The translations under genes were made by a program, and so were the position numbers. A DNA stretch of 64,000 nucleotides from Eurosta solidaginis (Eukaryota > Arthropoda > Insecta > Diptera > Tephritidae), in contig NC_090323.1 in assembly GCF_040869045.1 (NCBI RefSeq), positions 260,900,392 through 260,964,391 of the forward strand. Direction: 5' to 3'. Of this stretch, positions 1 to 10,640 are shown piece after piece. Under the pieces are notes generated by a model, which was given only the letters and a program-made list of their open reading frames with translations, was not told where the DNA came from and did no database searches. Every line of letters starts with the position of its first letter. Within the stretch, counting starts at the first letter, position 1.

Positions 1-303
1 ATAACCAAATAAACGTATCTGATATAATGAAACAATAAAAATTTCGCTGATTTTAAATAATTGAACTTAATTGCGCATCACTTCAAAATTCTTATTAGAA
101 AGTCATTAGAATTTGACGTTAGAATTCGATTAGAATTCTAACCCTTTTCTCGATATCGACAACGAAGTCCCCTTTTTGTCGAGAATGCTATAATTCCCGA
201 CAGTTTCGCAAATCGTCCTCTAACCTTCTAATTTAGAGAAATACATTAGAATTCGAATCGCCTTCTAATCATTTTCTAACCTAAATGTTTGTTGGGATGT
301 CTA
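1..303. other. AT-rich noncoding flank
   Basis: No gene is seen. The stretch is AT-rich and repeats the short motif TTAGAATTCGA several times around 108-145 and 245-262, giving a weakly repetitive look. It ends at the TA dinucleotide (302-303) next to the pogo-like element. Confidence 0.5.
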
Positions 304-994
304 CAGTAGTAACTCGATTCATGTACATACTCTGTACTTGCACACCTCGATTCTTGCAACATAGAAAATTTTTCCATTACATACTCAGTACTTGCGACAT
401 CCAAAAAATTTGAACTCGATACTTGCGACATTGCCTTGTTTCTTTTGGTAACGGTTCCTTAAATTCAATAAAATTTGGGGAAGTCCCGATTTATTTCGCT
501 AATGAATTGCTGTGATTGACTAATTCTTTTACGCACGTGTATTTTGAGACATATAATCAGTCGTTTTACGTTACTTACAATAAACCAAAAAGCTGAATTT
601 AAGGAAGCTAAGTCGGAAGAGACTAGATCAGCATACGATATTTGCTTAGAATGGGCTGATCAAAATAATACATCTTTAGATGTTATTATGACGCTCCAGA
701 GACTTAGAAGCAGCGTAATACTGAACAAGCGAGCTTGCACAAAACAAACAAAAATTTTAAATTTTTTAGTTCCACATAAAGTATGTTAGTCTTTCTATAT
801 TTATGTATATGAACGAATTAAACTTAAGCGTTTTGAATTAAAATACATATTAAGAATAATAAACTTATTTTCCAAACAAATTCTTTCATAAAATTGCCTT
901 TTATTTTATACGAAAAAAACACTTGGTATTTGCGACAACCGCGAAACTTGCACCGAACCCGGTTTCCATTACGTGCAAGAATCGAGTTACTACT
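304..994 (+). mobile_element. pogo-like (Tc1/mariner superfamily) deleted DNA transposon
   Basis: The left end reads CAGTAGTAACTCGATTC after a TA at 302-303. The right end (about 978-994) is its inverse, ending GAATCGAGTTACTACT, so the element has terminal inverted repeats of about 17 bases. A CAGT start after TA is typical of pogo/Tc1 elements. The right-hand TA is not preserved (TTTC follows), so that edge is approximate. Motifs of the type ACTTGCGACA recur inside both ends (about 348, 393, 424 and 930-960) and look like sub-terminal transposase sites. The inside keeps only the tail of a transposase, so at about 690 bp this is an internally deleted, non-autonomous copy. Confidence 0.68.
586..789 (+). 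pseudogene. pogo/Tigger-type transposase C-terminal fragment with PCNA-binding (PIP-box) motif
   Basis: About 68 codons remain open up to a TAG at 787-789. The end of the reading contains QTKILNFL (745-768), followed by a few residues. A C-terminal Q-x-x-I/L-x-x-F-F/L motif is known from pogo and Tigger transposases, where it binds the PCNA sliding clamp; here the penultimate aromatic is kept and the last is leucine. The part before it (acidic and helical, with SAYDICLEWADQNN) resembles the helical tail after the DDE domain. No catalytic residues, DNA-binding domain or start codon remain, so it cannot encode an active enzyme. Its place inside CAGT-type inverted repeats supports the assignment. 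Confidence 0.58.
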
Positions 995-2637
995 TTCTAT
1001 CTAGATATATAATTTCCTTTCTACCTCCATCTCTAATTATATATCTAGTTCAACTCCTTTTATTATCAAAATCTGTATTTATATATATACAAGCGTACTC
1101 GGCAGACTTTCTTTTGCACGAAAATTGGTTTCCTTCCATTTTAAAATTTGTTAGATCCTAAGCAGATATGGGGCCTTTCTCTCGTATAGCCTTTGAAATT
1201 TATCTGCCCCGTAAACACAGCTGTCGGTCGCAACGAAGATGTGTTTACGAGACGGACCAGTTTTGGGGGTTATATGGGAGGATGATCTTAGTGTAATGTA
1301 TGAATGTATATAAGTATATAAATATGTTAACGCATACTTCTAGTTGATTTACATAATTCGAGAATTACAGTTGTATATATGTACATAGAAGTCACATTAT
1401 AATCCTTTTTATAGGACAAATTGCACTTAATGCGTCAATGTAAATGTAGCGCATGTTATAAAATTTGCTTATTGTCTAATGACAGATTGTAAATAAAGAC
1501 GATAATAAAAAAACAAAATTTAATTGAGCATGGCTTCCCTTCTTTACTCTGCATCTCATGCTCTACTACTATATTTTTCATTTTTCATCTTATTCTTGTC
1601 CATCCTTTATTTATCTTTTTCTAAAACCAATTCAAACTCCCACCAATACTCTTGGACCCAGCTCCTGTCCCAGTTCTCGTCCCTCTCTCACCCCAATTTC
1701 TTCACATATGAAATCTCTTTCGGATTATTTATTACCTGTTTCCCCTGGCCGACTGATTTCAGTTACAATTTTTAAAATCGCATTCATTTTATATATAAAA
1801 GCTGCAGATAGATATTTGAGACGTTCTTCTGCTGGATAATATTTCTCCCTATAATGTATCTACTCCCCAGTAAACAGAAACATTTGTCATATTGTAGTTT
1901 CTGGAAAAAAATGGGTATCTTTTTACCTTTCCTTCCTCCTCTCCATTTCTGATCTCTTTCTACCCACCGTGTTTTCCAATTCTCACTTCATCTGTTTTTG
2001 TCTCTTTAACTCCTACATTAAGCAATAAAACAGTATTTTTATAGCATATTTACTAAATTATTTTTTGAAATATACGTGCATAAATCTTGCCTCATTGCTC
2101 GTTAATCAAGGACTAAATCACTACCACTACGATTATTTTACTCTTACCAATACAGCCACAGTTTCAATTTTGGTGACCATTTAATAACAGCAATTAAAGT
2201 AGAAGCACTCGAGGGCGCGAAAACCGGTTTGCAGCTTGTAAAGAGTAGTTTTGGCATTTTCGTAGTCTTTACGCTCAAAATATCAGCTATACTACCTCTC
2301 ATGCTGGCATGTCAGACATATGAGGTTTATCCATCGACCCTCTTAAAAGTATTGAACATTTTGGTTGCGAGCGTATGAGCACTAAAAGTATACGCAGTTT
2401 TATGTCGTACTTTTTTCAGGTTTTTTTTATTTTTTTTTTCTATTTTCGGTAATTTATGATACCCAACATTGTTAGTTGGAGTTAAAAATCCAACAAAATA
2501 CTAAACCATTTGGCTAACCAAAGGCTTGAATTAATGCTGTGACAAGGAGCACATACTCGTAAGTAGAGGAGAATATTCAAATAAAAGTAGCAGGAGGTGC
2601 CAAATGTGGTGAGCAGCATTGCACATACACATAAACG
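995..2637. other. Noncoding stretch with polypyrimidine tract
   Basis: No gene is supported. The interval 1520-1990 is rich in C and T on the plus strand and includes short CAG-TCC-like runs near 1660-1690, resembling the low-complexity core of the repeat at 12.8-13.3 kb; it may be a decayed copy. The rest is AT-rich, with short TATA and TGTATG runs. Confidence 0.4.
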
Positions 2638-2657
2638 CACACACACACACACACACA
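2638..2657. repeat. (CA)n microsatellite
   Basis: About ten uninterrupted CA units, flanked by further imperfect CACA sequence from 2622. Confidence 0.9.
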
Positions 2658-3516
2658 AGGCCACTAAAAACTATTTTCTAAACTTTTATGTAAATTCCCA
2701 AAACGCTGTTATGTGAGTTATTGTTAATTTTGTTTTCTGCGTACATAAACACCCTTCTGCAGATATTTTCAACTTCTACCACGCCCTCCTCATCATCTCT
2801 TAACTGCCTCATGCCACATTTTATCTTTTTCATGCCATGTTTTATACAATTTTTAGTTGTATTTAGTTTTCTGCTGCTTGCAAAACTTAATCTTTAGCAT
2901 TTGCCATGTTCAAATCTGTGCCGCACACCTTCTTGAATTCCCTCATTAATTATGCAACAACATTCGGTGTTCTACTCTGACAAGATATTTGTGGTGGATG
3001 GAGAGGCGTTGGGAGAGGGAAGCTGTGCTACTGACAAATTTGCATCTAATCTCTAATGTACGTTATGTTTTGTTGTTACTTAATATACTACATATACAAT
3101 GATGCCATTTAATTTGTTGTTGTTTAGCAAGTGTTTGTTGTTCCTTACGCATTACACATTTGAAAAGTTTTGCCTGTTGCCTGTGCGTTGTATGATGAGT
3201 AATGGCGTTGAGGCTGGTGTAAGCGGTAGGTAAGTACTTGTTTAAGTTGTGCTTAAAAATATATAAAGAGATTCCTTGTTGTAGAACCTAAACTTACTTT
3301 GAGGTGAAAGTAAATATGTTGCACCTTTGGGTGCAATTTCAAATTATTCACAATTACGCTGCCATGAGTGGGGTCACAAATAGTGCCGTTATTTGACATT
3401 TCTCATTAAATGATTCAAGATTAAAACTTGAAATTAAAATTTTTTAGAGACGGTGTGAAATGCTAGACAATTTATCGAATCGGGCTCCACAGTAAAGCAC
3501 ATCTCGTTTTGTACCC
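2658..3516. other. Noncoding stretch, no feature seen
   Basis: No coding sequence or recognised repeat. The composition (runs of TTGTTG and GTTGTT, less AT-rich than the TE bodies) looks like single-copy dipteran intergenic or intronic DNA. Confidence 0.35.
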
Positions 3517-3860
3517 GTCGTGGTGTGATGGTTGCGTGCTCCGCACCGAAGATATGTGGGGTTCACGCCCCGGGCAAAACAACATCAAAATTTTAGAAAC
3601 AAGTTTTTTCAGTTAGGAGAAAATTTTTCTAAGCGGGTTCGCCCCTCGGCAGTGTTTGGCAAGCACTCCAAGTGTATTTCTGCCATAAAAAGCTCTCAGT
3701 GAAAACTCGTCTGCCATGCAGATGCCGTTCGGAGTCGGCATAAAACAAGTAGGTCTCGTACCGCCAATTTGTAGGTAAAAATCAAGAAGAGCGGAAGAGA
3801 AGCTCGGAATAAAATCTCTTTGGTGGTTACCGCGCCTTACATTTATTTATTTGTTTTATT
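3517..3860 (+). mobile_element. tRNA-derived SINE, family A (copy 1)
   Basis: This is a ~340-bp element with the same order as the copies at 9411, 22458(-), 28405(-) and 54657. It starts with a tRNA-like head with an A-box-like TGGTTGCGTGCT and a B-box-like GGGTTCACGCC. Next comes a middle block containing GCAGATGCCGTTCGGAGTCG. A tail with GGAGAAGCTCGG and CGCGCCTTACATTTATTT follows. The head resembles a tRNA-Gly (GTGGTxxGATGGTAGC...GGGTTC...CCGGGC). The head here lacks about 10 bases between the A and B boxes compared with other copies. No clear target duplication was found. Confidence 0.75.
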
Positions 3861-4160
3861 TAAACACTGCCGGGAGTAGTCAATATTTTCCGCTAGATGG
3901 GTCTAAACCTACTTTGCGCGCCTAGCCTAAAAGAATAGGGGCAGCGATCCTAAATTGCTCGATATCACATAGAGCTCTGAGCATGATATATCGTGGTATG
4001 AATGGATGGTCCTTGACAGGCCATTCTTCTCAGACCAAGCATATATCAGCTTCAGCATCCGCCTAGAGGTAGTAGAGAATGGGAAAACCTTAAAAAAAAC
4101 CCAGGCCCATGGATTGGTACAAATTTTAGAACTGTGTATCAGGTAGACTATAGGTAGATA

Positions 4161-5330
4161 GAGGAGTTGGAGGAATGCAACAACTTCTTATCAAGAGCGC
4201 TGACAATTGCGTGCAACAGAGCTTGTCCTCTGATAAGATTCAAGCGGAAAGCAAAGCCACCATGGAGGAGTGAAAGTTGAGTCTTCTTAGAGGGCAGGTA
4301 AAAGAAAGGCCTATTAGTTTGACATCTTTTCTGCTCAAAGCCCTAGAGAGATTAATATATGTGTACATAAAATCAAATATGAACGAGAAATTCTTCTCTT
4401 CAGCACAACATGATTACTCCAAAGGCAAGGTGGTCGATACGGCATTGCATAGAGTGGTCATGAATATATAGAAAGCCCTGGAACACCAGGAATAGGTGTT
4501 TTTCTGGACATAGCCGGAGCTTTCGACAATGTCTCCAAAAAAGCAATCATTGACAGTCTAAACTCGATTGGAGTTTGTCTAGCTTTAACAATCTGGATCG
4601 GCTCCATGTTAAGCTGCATAATGATCACGTCGCAATGGGATCTACTCGAGGTTGGGGTTTGATCACCAATGCTGTGGACGCTGATGTTCAACCAATTGCT
4701 TAGACGGTTCGACGCAAGACCAGCCCAACTTACGGCATATGTAGATGAGGTTTCAGTCATCATACGCGGTAGACGCGTAACAACAATCAGCTCTCTGATG
4801 GATCAGCACTTCGGGATGTACATACCGGAGCATCTGGAGTTGGGTTAGGCGCCAAAGCTGAAAAAATCGATCTAGTATTATTTACTCGAAAATATGAGGT
4901 GCTTATTTGGACAAAGCCTAAACTTAGAGGGGTAAACCTAAAAGAAAAATGCAGGAGTCATCCTAGATAGTATGTTGTCGTGGAAACTCGATGAGGAAAA
5001 CACGAGCTAAGAAAGCCTCTGCGGCCATGTATGCATACTACAGGGGCCTATCACCCACACTCTTTTATTGGGTATTTACAGAAATTGTCAAACCCATACT
5101 TTACTATGGGGTTATTGTTTGGTGGACAACCAAACACAATTGTACGTTACCGCAAAATCTGAGGGGGTATGCAGAGTATCAATGATTAGCATAACTGGAG
5201 CACTAAAAACTATTCCGACAGCAGCAGTGTACGCCATTTTGCACATCCCGCATGCAGACTCAGTGGCCAAAAATATTGTGTTAGCCACTGCAGCAAGGCC
5301 TCGTGGCAGCTTGAGTCCATGCCGCATGAC
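4161..5330 (+). pseudogene. LINE reverse transcriptase fragment
   Basis: Pieces in different frames read through the RT palm. Around 4310-4345 is RPISLTSFLLKALERL, a typical LINE RT motif. Around 4500-4530 is FLDIAGAFDNVS, which matches motif A with its catalytic Asp. At 4735-4750 is TAYVDEV, the equivalent of the Y-A-D-D box but with the first Asp kept and the second replaced by Glu. At about 5187-5290 is ITGALKTIPTAAVYAIL, the thumb-region motif found just before RNase H in this group. At least three frameshifts separate them (near 4470, 4650-4700 and 4990). The enzyme would copy the element's RNA at the nicked target, but this copy cannot. Confidence 0.7.
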
Positions 5331-5365
5331 CAATTGAGCAGGAGGGTGGGCACCAGGGTACAGAA

Positions 5366-5813
5366 ATGACAGAACATACAATTCACGTGTATACCGATGG
5401 CTCCAAGTTAACGCAAGGGGTTGGGTCCGCTGTTTACTGTGGCGATCCAGAAATAAGTAGATCCTACAGGCTGCCCAATAACTGCAGCATCTTTCAGGCG
5501 GAAATTATAGCCGTGAAGAAAGCAACAGAAATTCTTGAGTTGCTTGAGCAGCAGTCGCTTCCATATATATATTGATAGTCAACCGGCGATTGAGGTTATG
5601 ATCTCACACAGTACTTCATCAAGAAGTGTTCTGGAATGCATAGAAGCATTGGACAAACCTTGTTCAGGCAGGACAATACATCTAAATTGGGTTCCCGATC
5701 ATAAAGGGATAGAAGGTAACAAAAAGGTCGATGAGTTAGCACATCAGGATGCAGCACTCGCTGAGTCGGTGATAGACGTCCAAATCCGTTTGGGAGAAAT
5801 CAAAAATCAATGA
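5366..5813 (+). pseudogene. LINE RNase H domain, frameshifted
   Basis: The first half reads VYTDGSKL (about 5388-5411) and SIFQAEIIAVKKA (about 5490-5525), with the first Asp and the Glu of the RNase H active site. After a frameshift near 5560 the second half reads YIDSQPAIEV (third acidic residue) and WVPDHKGIEGNKKVDELAHQ (about 5687-5745), with the histidine region and last Asp. All four metal-binding acidic positions are therefore visible, and the usual G of the VPGH motif is D. RNase H here would remove the RNA template. The domain directly follows the RT thumb remnant. A single indel between the halves is the main lesion, so this domain is better kept than the RT. Confidence 0.75.
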
Positions 5814-6119
5814 TTAAAAGGAATAGAAACAAAAAAGGCAACTCTTAGAGACCAATTGTACAGCGAACAAGGGGACATTCATATGGCTCAGCAGCTAAAG
5901 GCATCTGCCTTTGCACTGATACGAATGTCGAAGATTCGAGTTCAATGCTCAGCTCCCGAAAAGCTAGCTGATGAAGAAGTGAAATTCAGAAACATGTCCT
6001 AGTAACGTTTGTAAACGTACAATTTTTCTCTAATATCAATATCAAAAGGACAGGAGTTGCATATGATCTATTAAGCAGAAGCGTGGGGCTGCAAAATTTC
6101 TAAGATCATGTGCAAAGCC

Positions 6120-6305
6120 TACGATATTAGTCTCACAATGTGGCTCATATCTCTGAAGAGAGAAGACTTAAGGCTTACAATGGGCCTACTAGCTGGTCAC
6201 TGCCTTCTGGTGTAGCATGCTTATAAGTTAGGCCTCATCAGTTACAGCAGGTGTAGGAAGTTCGGTGTTCCTGTTCTGCGCTCGCCAGGTCAAGGCTTCA
6301 GTTAT
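6120..6305 (+). pseudogene. LINE C-terminal Cys/His tail remnant
   Basis: Reads MGLLAGHCLL, then a stop, then HAYKLGLISYSRCRKFG. This matches the sequence after RNase H in LOA/I/R1-like LINEs, where a T-G-H-C motif and a Cys-x-x-Cys pair lead into a zinc-binding region. The second half of the zinc motif is not recognisable. Confidence is moderate because only this short signature remains. Confidence 0.5.
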
Positions 6306-6512
6306 AAGGAGCGGCGGAGTTGCCAGATCTCGAGGCAGCAATTAAGCTAGGTCCTAGAAAATTTTTAGTATTTGCCAAGAGGACGGAATTATTCTATAAC
6401 ATTAGTCCTGGAACCTGCTTGGGGCTCTTCCGTTTGTTTGTCAAACAAATTCTGGTAAGACTATGGGCACATGCGGGGTCTTTATTGGCCGGCCAGTTCA
6501 ACCTAACCTGAC

Positions 6513-7672
6513 CCAACGGTTCGTTTGTAATTTCAATTTTGACAAAAAAATATTTGGAGTAATTTAACTGATATTATCAGATTGAAAAAATAAATATCAG
6601 AAATTACCAATATTGTCCTTTTATAAAAAAATAGGGAAAATAAAAATGGACTATTTTTTGGCAATGACTTTTTTGACTCAAGAAAAAAGTAGCGGTTAAA
6701 AAGGATTCCTGGTTTCAATCGACAGCTAAATGGAGACCTTAATAGCTTCGAATTTGGTTCAAAAAAGATATTTCTGAAAGTATGTATGTTTAATTATAGT
6801 CAAGAAAATTAATTACTGTTTTGCATTCCAGCAACAATAGATAAAACAGTATTAACTGCAGAATATCTCACAGTAAAAGAAGGAAAATAAATAGAATTAA
6901 GGACAGTAGAAGTCTGGTAAGAGTAAAGGAATCTGACATGATGAATTTACATTACACGAACCTTGGGTTTGCACCCGGTAAAGGATTGGCATTCAAAACT
7001 TATACACTATAAGAACAATAACTGCAAAATTAGAGTTTCCTTGAGTTTTACGAACAAAAATAAAGATAAAAGCCAAAAAAGTTCAAAAAATAAAGCGAGA
7101 CATGCACCGTACAAATGCATTGAAATATTTATGATTACACCAGCAATCCAATCCAGCTTGTGGCGATAACATATTTCATTGTCAGTGTCGAAAATTGGTA
7201 AAAAAAAAAAAAGAAAGAAAATGAATCCTAACAATTTGAATAATCGCTACTGTATCGAATATTTATTTCACAATCATTCAATAAGAAAATTGTTTTAGCA
7301 ATGTTATTCATCTCAATGTAAAATAGGGCAGCGGCAGCAGCAGCAAACATTCCATTCAGGTGGCCAATAGCCGCTGGCCTCAATTTATGTTCATATTGAT
7401 TTGATTTCCGTTGCTGAGGCGACGCATGTTTCTGTCGTTTAAGTTGCCACTGTTCTGTGTTCAACTGACAGCTACCGACCGAACGAGCGAGCTAAATACC
7501 AATCGAATGACCAAAAAGCCAAATAAGTACAAAGCTTAGTCCACAGCGGATTTGAGCCGATTGCACGGATTGCAGAGCGCATACAGTTCCAAACTCAGTG
7601 CAGTCAGTATTTGGAAATGTTTGCCTTACGTTGGGTTACACCCCGCGGGCGCTTAACAAAATCAAGCGAAAA
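6513..7672. other. Noncoding stretch; possible host 5' flank at its right end
   Basis: No gene is seen in 6513-7460; it is AT-rich with a poly-A run at 7200-7220. From about 7465 the composition changes to a GC-richer sequence with GACCGAACGAGCGAGC-type runs and CAGTCAGT motifs near 7600. This resembles dipteran 5' UTR or Inr sequence, but no TATA box or downstream promoter element could be confirmed. Confidence 0.25.
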
Positions 7673-7855
7673 ATGCAGTGTGTGAAACTCTTAAAAGGCG
7701 TTTTTTACAATTTGTCAATCTTGTTAGCCACCATTGGATGCGCTGCAAGCTTAAGCAAGGCGCCAGTGCATTTGCGAATAAGGGATTTAAGAGAAACTGC
7801 AGTGACATGGGTGGAGAGGCAGAAGGAGGCGCCAACGATAAATTGCAATATATAA
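7673..7855 (+). CDS. Hypothetical 60-residue ORF, possibly secreted
   Basis: An ATG at 7673 opens a 60-codon frame ending TAA at 7853-7855. Residues 1-8 carry two lysines (MQCVKLLK), followed by a hydrophobic stretch (GVFYNLSILLATIGCAAS), a plausible signal peptide with an AxA-like cleavage site near residue 25. The rest is short and charged. No family is recognised. The preceding 200 bases look like a 5' leader, and no transposable-element homology is apparent, so this is the best candidate for host coding sequence here. It could equally be chance: it is short, no good splice donor was found, and there is no codon-bias evidence. Confidence 0.2.
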   Translation: MQCVKLLKGVFYNLSILLATIGCAASLSKAPVHLRIRDLRETAVTWVERQKEAPTINCNI

Positions 7856-7858
7856 ATA

Positions 7859-8953
7859 ATAATTCTGCATTGGCTCTTCCCAGCTTATAGCGACTTTCTT
7901 ACACACGTCCGAGAGTTAATTTAAGTCTTGCGCGCATCCTTCAGACCGGGTGCCTAGCGGCAATTGAAATTGTGATTATTATTATTGCGATGATGGCGTC
8001 GTCCATTCAGAGCTTCTTTTAGTACGGACTTGGCAGCCACACACATGGCAATCGGGCATGGGTTGGCTTTATGTTGGCTCAGAAGGTGTTGCCAAGTTGT
8101 TATGAGTTTTAAAATAACCAACATTCAATCGCTTACATTTATTCGATTTTAATCGATTTTCATTGTGAGGATCAGCTGGGTTGAGCGGTGGCGTGCCTAC
8201 GACAACGTAACTGCTGCTTTGGTAGTTTATGTTTGTAATTACAATTCGACTTTTTTAACGCCTGTCATAGGAGGTCTGAGGTTTACTTAACAAATTGCTC
8301 GTGCAGTAATAACTTGTGTGGACAATTGTAAGTTCTTGAATTTGTTTTTGTGTTTTTTTTTTTTTTTTGTTTTTGTTCTGATTGCTTGTTTGCTTTGCTT
8401 GACAACTCGTTTATTTACATAGATGTGGAGCTGTTCGAGAGCAAAACTCCTTCTATAGATTTATGGAGTTTTGTGCGTTGGCTATTATTGGATGGGAAGA
8501 CAAAAGTTAAGATTCGTTACTTAAGCGGCTGGCTTGGTTCTTAGGAATGGAATCTTTCATACAGCATGGACGTATTTATCAAAGAAGAAGTTAAATTGAG
8601 TTAATCACTAACACCATCAGAAAAATTAGCTATAAGGGAAAAGAGGACGTGGAACTTTCACTGGATATCTCTTGAAGTCTGAAAATTTGTAAGGAGTTTT
8701 AAGAGGAGCGAAAATGGGAGTGGAAAGGGAAGGGCGGTGGGAGAAAGAGAGCAGAGTAGGTGGGAATCGAAAAGTAAAAGACAATGGGGAAAGAAGGAAG
8801 GAGAAAGAGATGGGAATACGGAAAATGTAGTATACAATCATCGATCATCGACTGTGTCAAGTGGTTTAAGCGAAATAGCGACTATACGACGGCAACCTTA
8901 AAACTAACGGTTAAATCAGAAAGGCCATCGAAAGGGTGCCCGTTCTCTATTTG
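7859..8953. other. Noncoding stretch with poly-T and purine-rich tract
   Basis: No gene is supported. A poly-T run lies at 8353-8369. The interval 8690-8825 is almost all A and G on the plus strand; similar purine tracts occur at about 10965-11065 and 35520-35575. They may be reverse-strand relics of the polypyrimidine repeat at 12.8 kb. Confidence 0.35.
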
Positions 8954-9176
8954 ATGGCGTTTTCTTTTCTGGAAAAAATATTACCTTCATGTATCACTCT
9001 CAAATTCTAACTTTTGAACTAGGCCGCCTAGCGCCTTGCAAAATCGCTGCATTTGTAGGTAACTCTACCCCGTTCCTTATTCAGTTGGGATTATTTTTTG
9101 AAAGGAATACATAAAATTACGAGAGAGCTAAGAGAAATTCATAGGGTCACATTATTTCTAGAAAAGAAAACGCCAT
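8954..9176. mobile_element. 223-bp MITE with ~22-bp terminal inverted repeats
   Basis: The left end is ATGGCGTTTTCTTTTCTGGA, and the right end is its inverse with one mismatch (TCTAGAAAAGAAAACGCCAT, ending 9176). The inside (about 180 bp) is AT-rich and has no ORF. If the outer AT pairs are the target duplication rather than part of the repeat, the element is 8956-9174. The superfamily is not recognised; other copies would be needed to fix the ends. Confidence 0.7.
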
Positions 9177-9400
9177 GACCCTTGCAGCACAATAACCAGC
9201 TCACTCAATCGTATATCTCTATTCCCTTCAGGAAAAGCCAGTTATGACCCCAACCAACTAACAAGAGACCTTGGTATGGACGATTAAGGGTGCCATAGTT
9301 GTGATATAATGGATGCGGATTCTGATTCAAGCTGATGGTAATGCTCACGGATTAACATCTGTAACATCAAATGTTTTCCGGGCCGATTTTTTGGCAATGC

Positions 9401-9777
9401 AATTCCCAGGCCACCGTGGTGTGATGGTAGCGTGCTCCGCCTATCAAACCATATGCTCTGGGTTGGCACCCCGGGCAAAGCAACTTCAAAATTTTAGAAA
9501 TAAGTTTTTTCAATTAGAAGACAATTTTTTTAAGCGGGGTCGCCCCTCGGCAGTGTTTGGCAAGCGCTCCGGGTGTATTTCTGCTATGAAAAGCTCTCAG
9601 TGAAAACTCATCTGCCTTGCAGATGCCGTTCGGAGTCGGCATAAAACATGTAGGTCCCGTCCGGCCAATTTGTAGGGAAAATCAAGAGGAGCACGACGCA
9701 AATTGGAAGAGAAGCTCGGCCTTAGATCTCTTCGGAGGTTATCGCGCCTTACATTTATTTTATTTTTAATTCCCAGG
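9401..9777 (+). mobile_element. tRNA-derived SINE, family A (copy 2) with 10-bp target duplication
   Basis: The direct repeat AATTCCCAGG flanks the element at 9401-9410 and 9768-9777, which is direct evidence of insertion through a LINE-type process. The element itself spans 9411-9767 (357 bp). The head carries an A-box-like TGGTAGCGTGCT (9425-9436) and a decayed B box (GGGTTGGCACC near 9461). The body contains GCAGATGCCGTTCGGAGTCG, and the 3' end is TTACATTTATTTTATTTTTA. The tail is a short T/A-rich simple run rather than poly-A. The partner LINE is unknown. Confidence 0.88.
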
Positions 9778-10147
9778 AATGCCACATTACTTCGGTGGAG
9801 TACAAAGAATTAAACTCGGCCTGTGACTAAATGACATTCTAGATTTTAGGGGAAAAGCCATTTAATGGAATCCGTTAATGAGTTTAGTCTAAAAGACGCT
9901 GCTTTGGTTAAGTAGCTTTAGGTCTAAGGTAAGTGAGCGATGTTTAGAGTAAGATAAGCAATATCTTGCTCCTAATTTGATGTCTGTGCAGGCAGGGTCG
10001 AACTGATTTTGATTGCATACCTGAAGTATCCTTGTAGTTACTGACCTACCTATTCGAAAATGGCTGATTTAATCTTCAACAACCTGTATTGGAGTGACGG
10101 GAAATGTACCTGTGACTATCATTCTTTAAAGTTCTGTCTGTTCTATG
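9778..10147. other. Noncoding, no feature seen
   Basis: About 370 bases without ORF or recognised repeat. The reverse-strand LINE remnant begins just to the right. Confidence 0.3.
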
Positions 10148-10640
10148 TCTTGGTTGGTTGGTTGGTTGGAGTGGCGAGTCCCAATTGACTCCAATTAATG
10201 TTCATGCGCCGTTTTAATACCACAAACTCGTGAGTTAACCAATAAAAGGGTGTTGTAAGAAGACTAATAAACATTTTCAAGCGCCTCAGGGATCCCGTCC
10301 TCCTATTTCCATAAATAAATATAAATTTGAAAAGCTCTCCCGGCCTAACATCCTTGAGTTCTGGGATGCTTTCGAAAAATGGCTTTCCAAGAAATTTGTT
10401 TCTGCTTCGACAGTGTGCTGGGGATTCGCACAGCAGATGCTCAACCGTTTCATCGGCCTCTGGACGCTTGCAGCTGCGACAGGAGGTATGGTGTTCCAGT
10501 CATATCCATGGCGCACGTTCCCAAATTGTCCTATGCCCCGTGAGCACCGCAACTATTCTGAATATGTCCTTTCTGTTCATCTTAAGGACAGCTATAGATC
10601 GTTTTTTGTTATGTTTATGTTTTCGTTATGTTCTATGTCT
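10148..10640 (-). pseudogene. LINE 3' end: C-terminal zinc-like region, reverse strand
   Basis: Read on the minus strand from about 10590, the translation runs IFRIVAVLTGHRTIWERAPW, then a stop, then CRSCKRPEADETVEHLLCE, SPAHCRSRNKFLG and PFFESIPELKDVRPGELF (about 10540 down to 10330). A T-G-H motif followed by C-x-x-C...H-x-x-x-C is the zinc-like tail after RNase H in LOA/I/R1-type LINEs. The frame continues to about 10170 and the element ends in a (CCAA)n-like tail at 10150-10170, seen on the plus strand as repeated GGTT. Upstream RT and RNase H are absent, so this is a strongly 5'-truncated copy. Confidence 0.65.

Larger units (their letters stand above)
3985..6512 (+). mobile_element. Degraded RNase H-bearing LINE (LOA/I/R1-like group)
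   Basis: A non-LTR retrotransposon remnant begins with the end of an endonuclease domain (about 4003-4085, reading RPFFSDQAYISFSIR). It continues through a reverse transcriptase (about 4160-5330), an RNase H domain (5366-5800) and a C-terminal cysteine/histidine region (about 6120-6300), then a short 3' untranslated tail ending in CAACCTAACCTGACC near 6512. The order EN-RT-RNase H-zinc-like tail is that of LOA, I and R1-type LINEs; the exact clade cannot be fixed by eye. Several frameshifts and stops break every domain. It lies directly after the SINE at 3517, and its 5' part (ORF1, most of the endonuclease) is missing. Confidence 0.75.
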
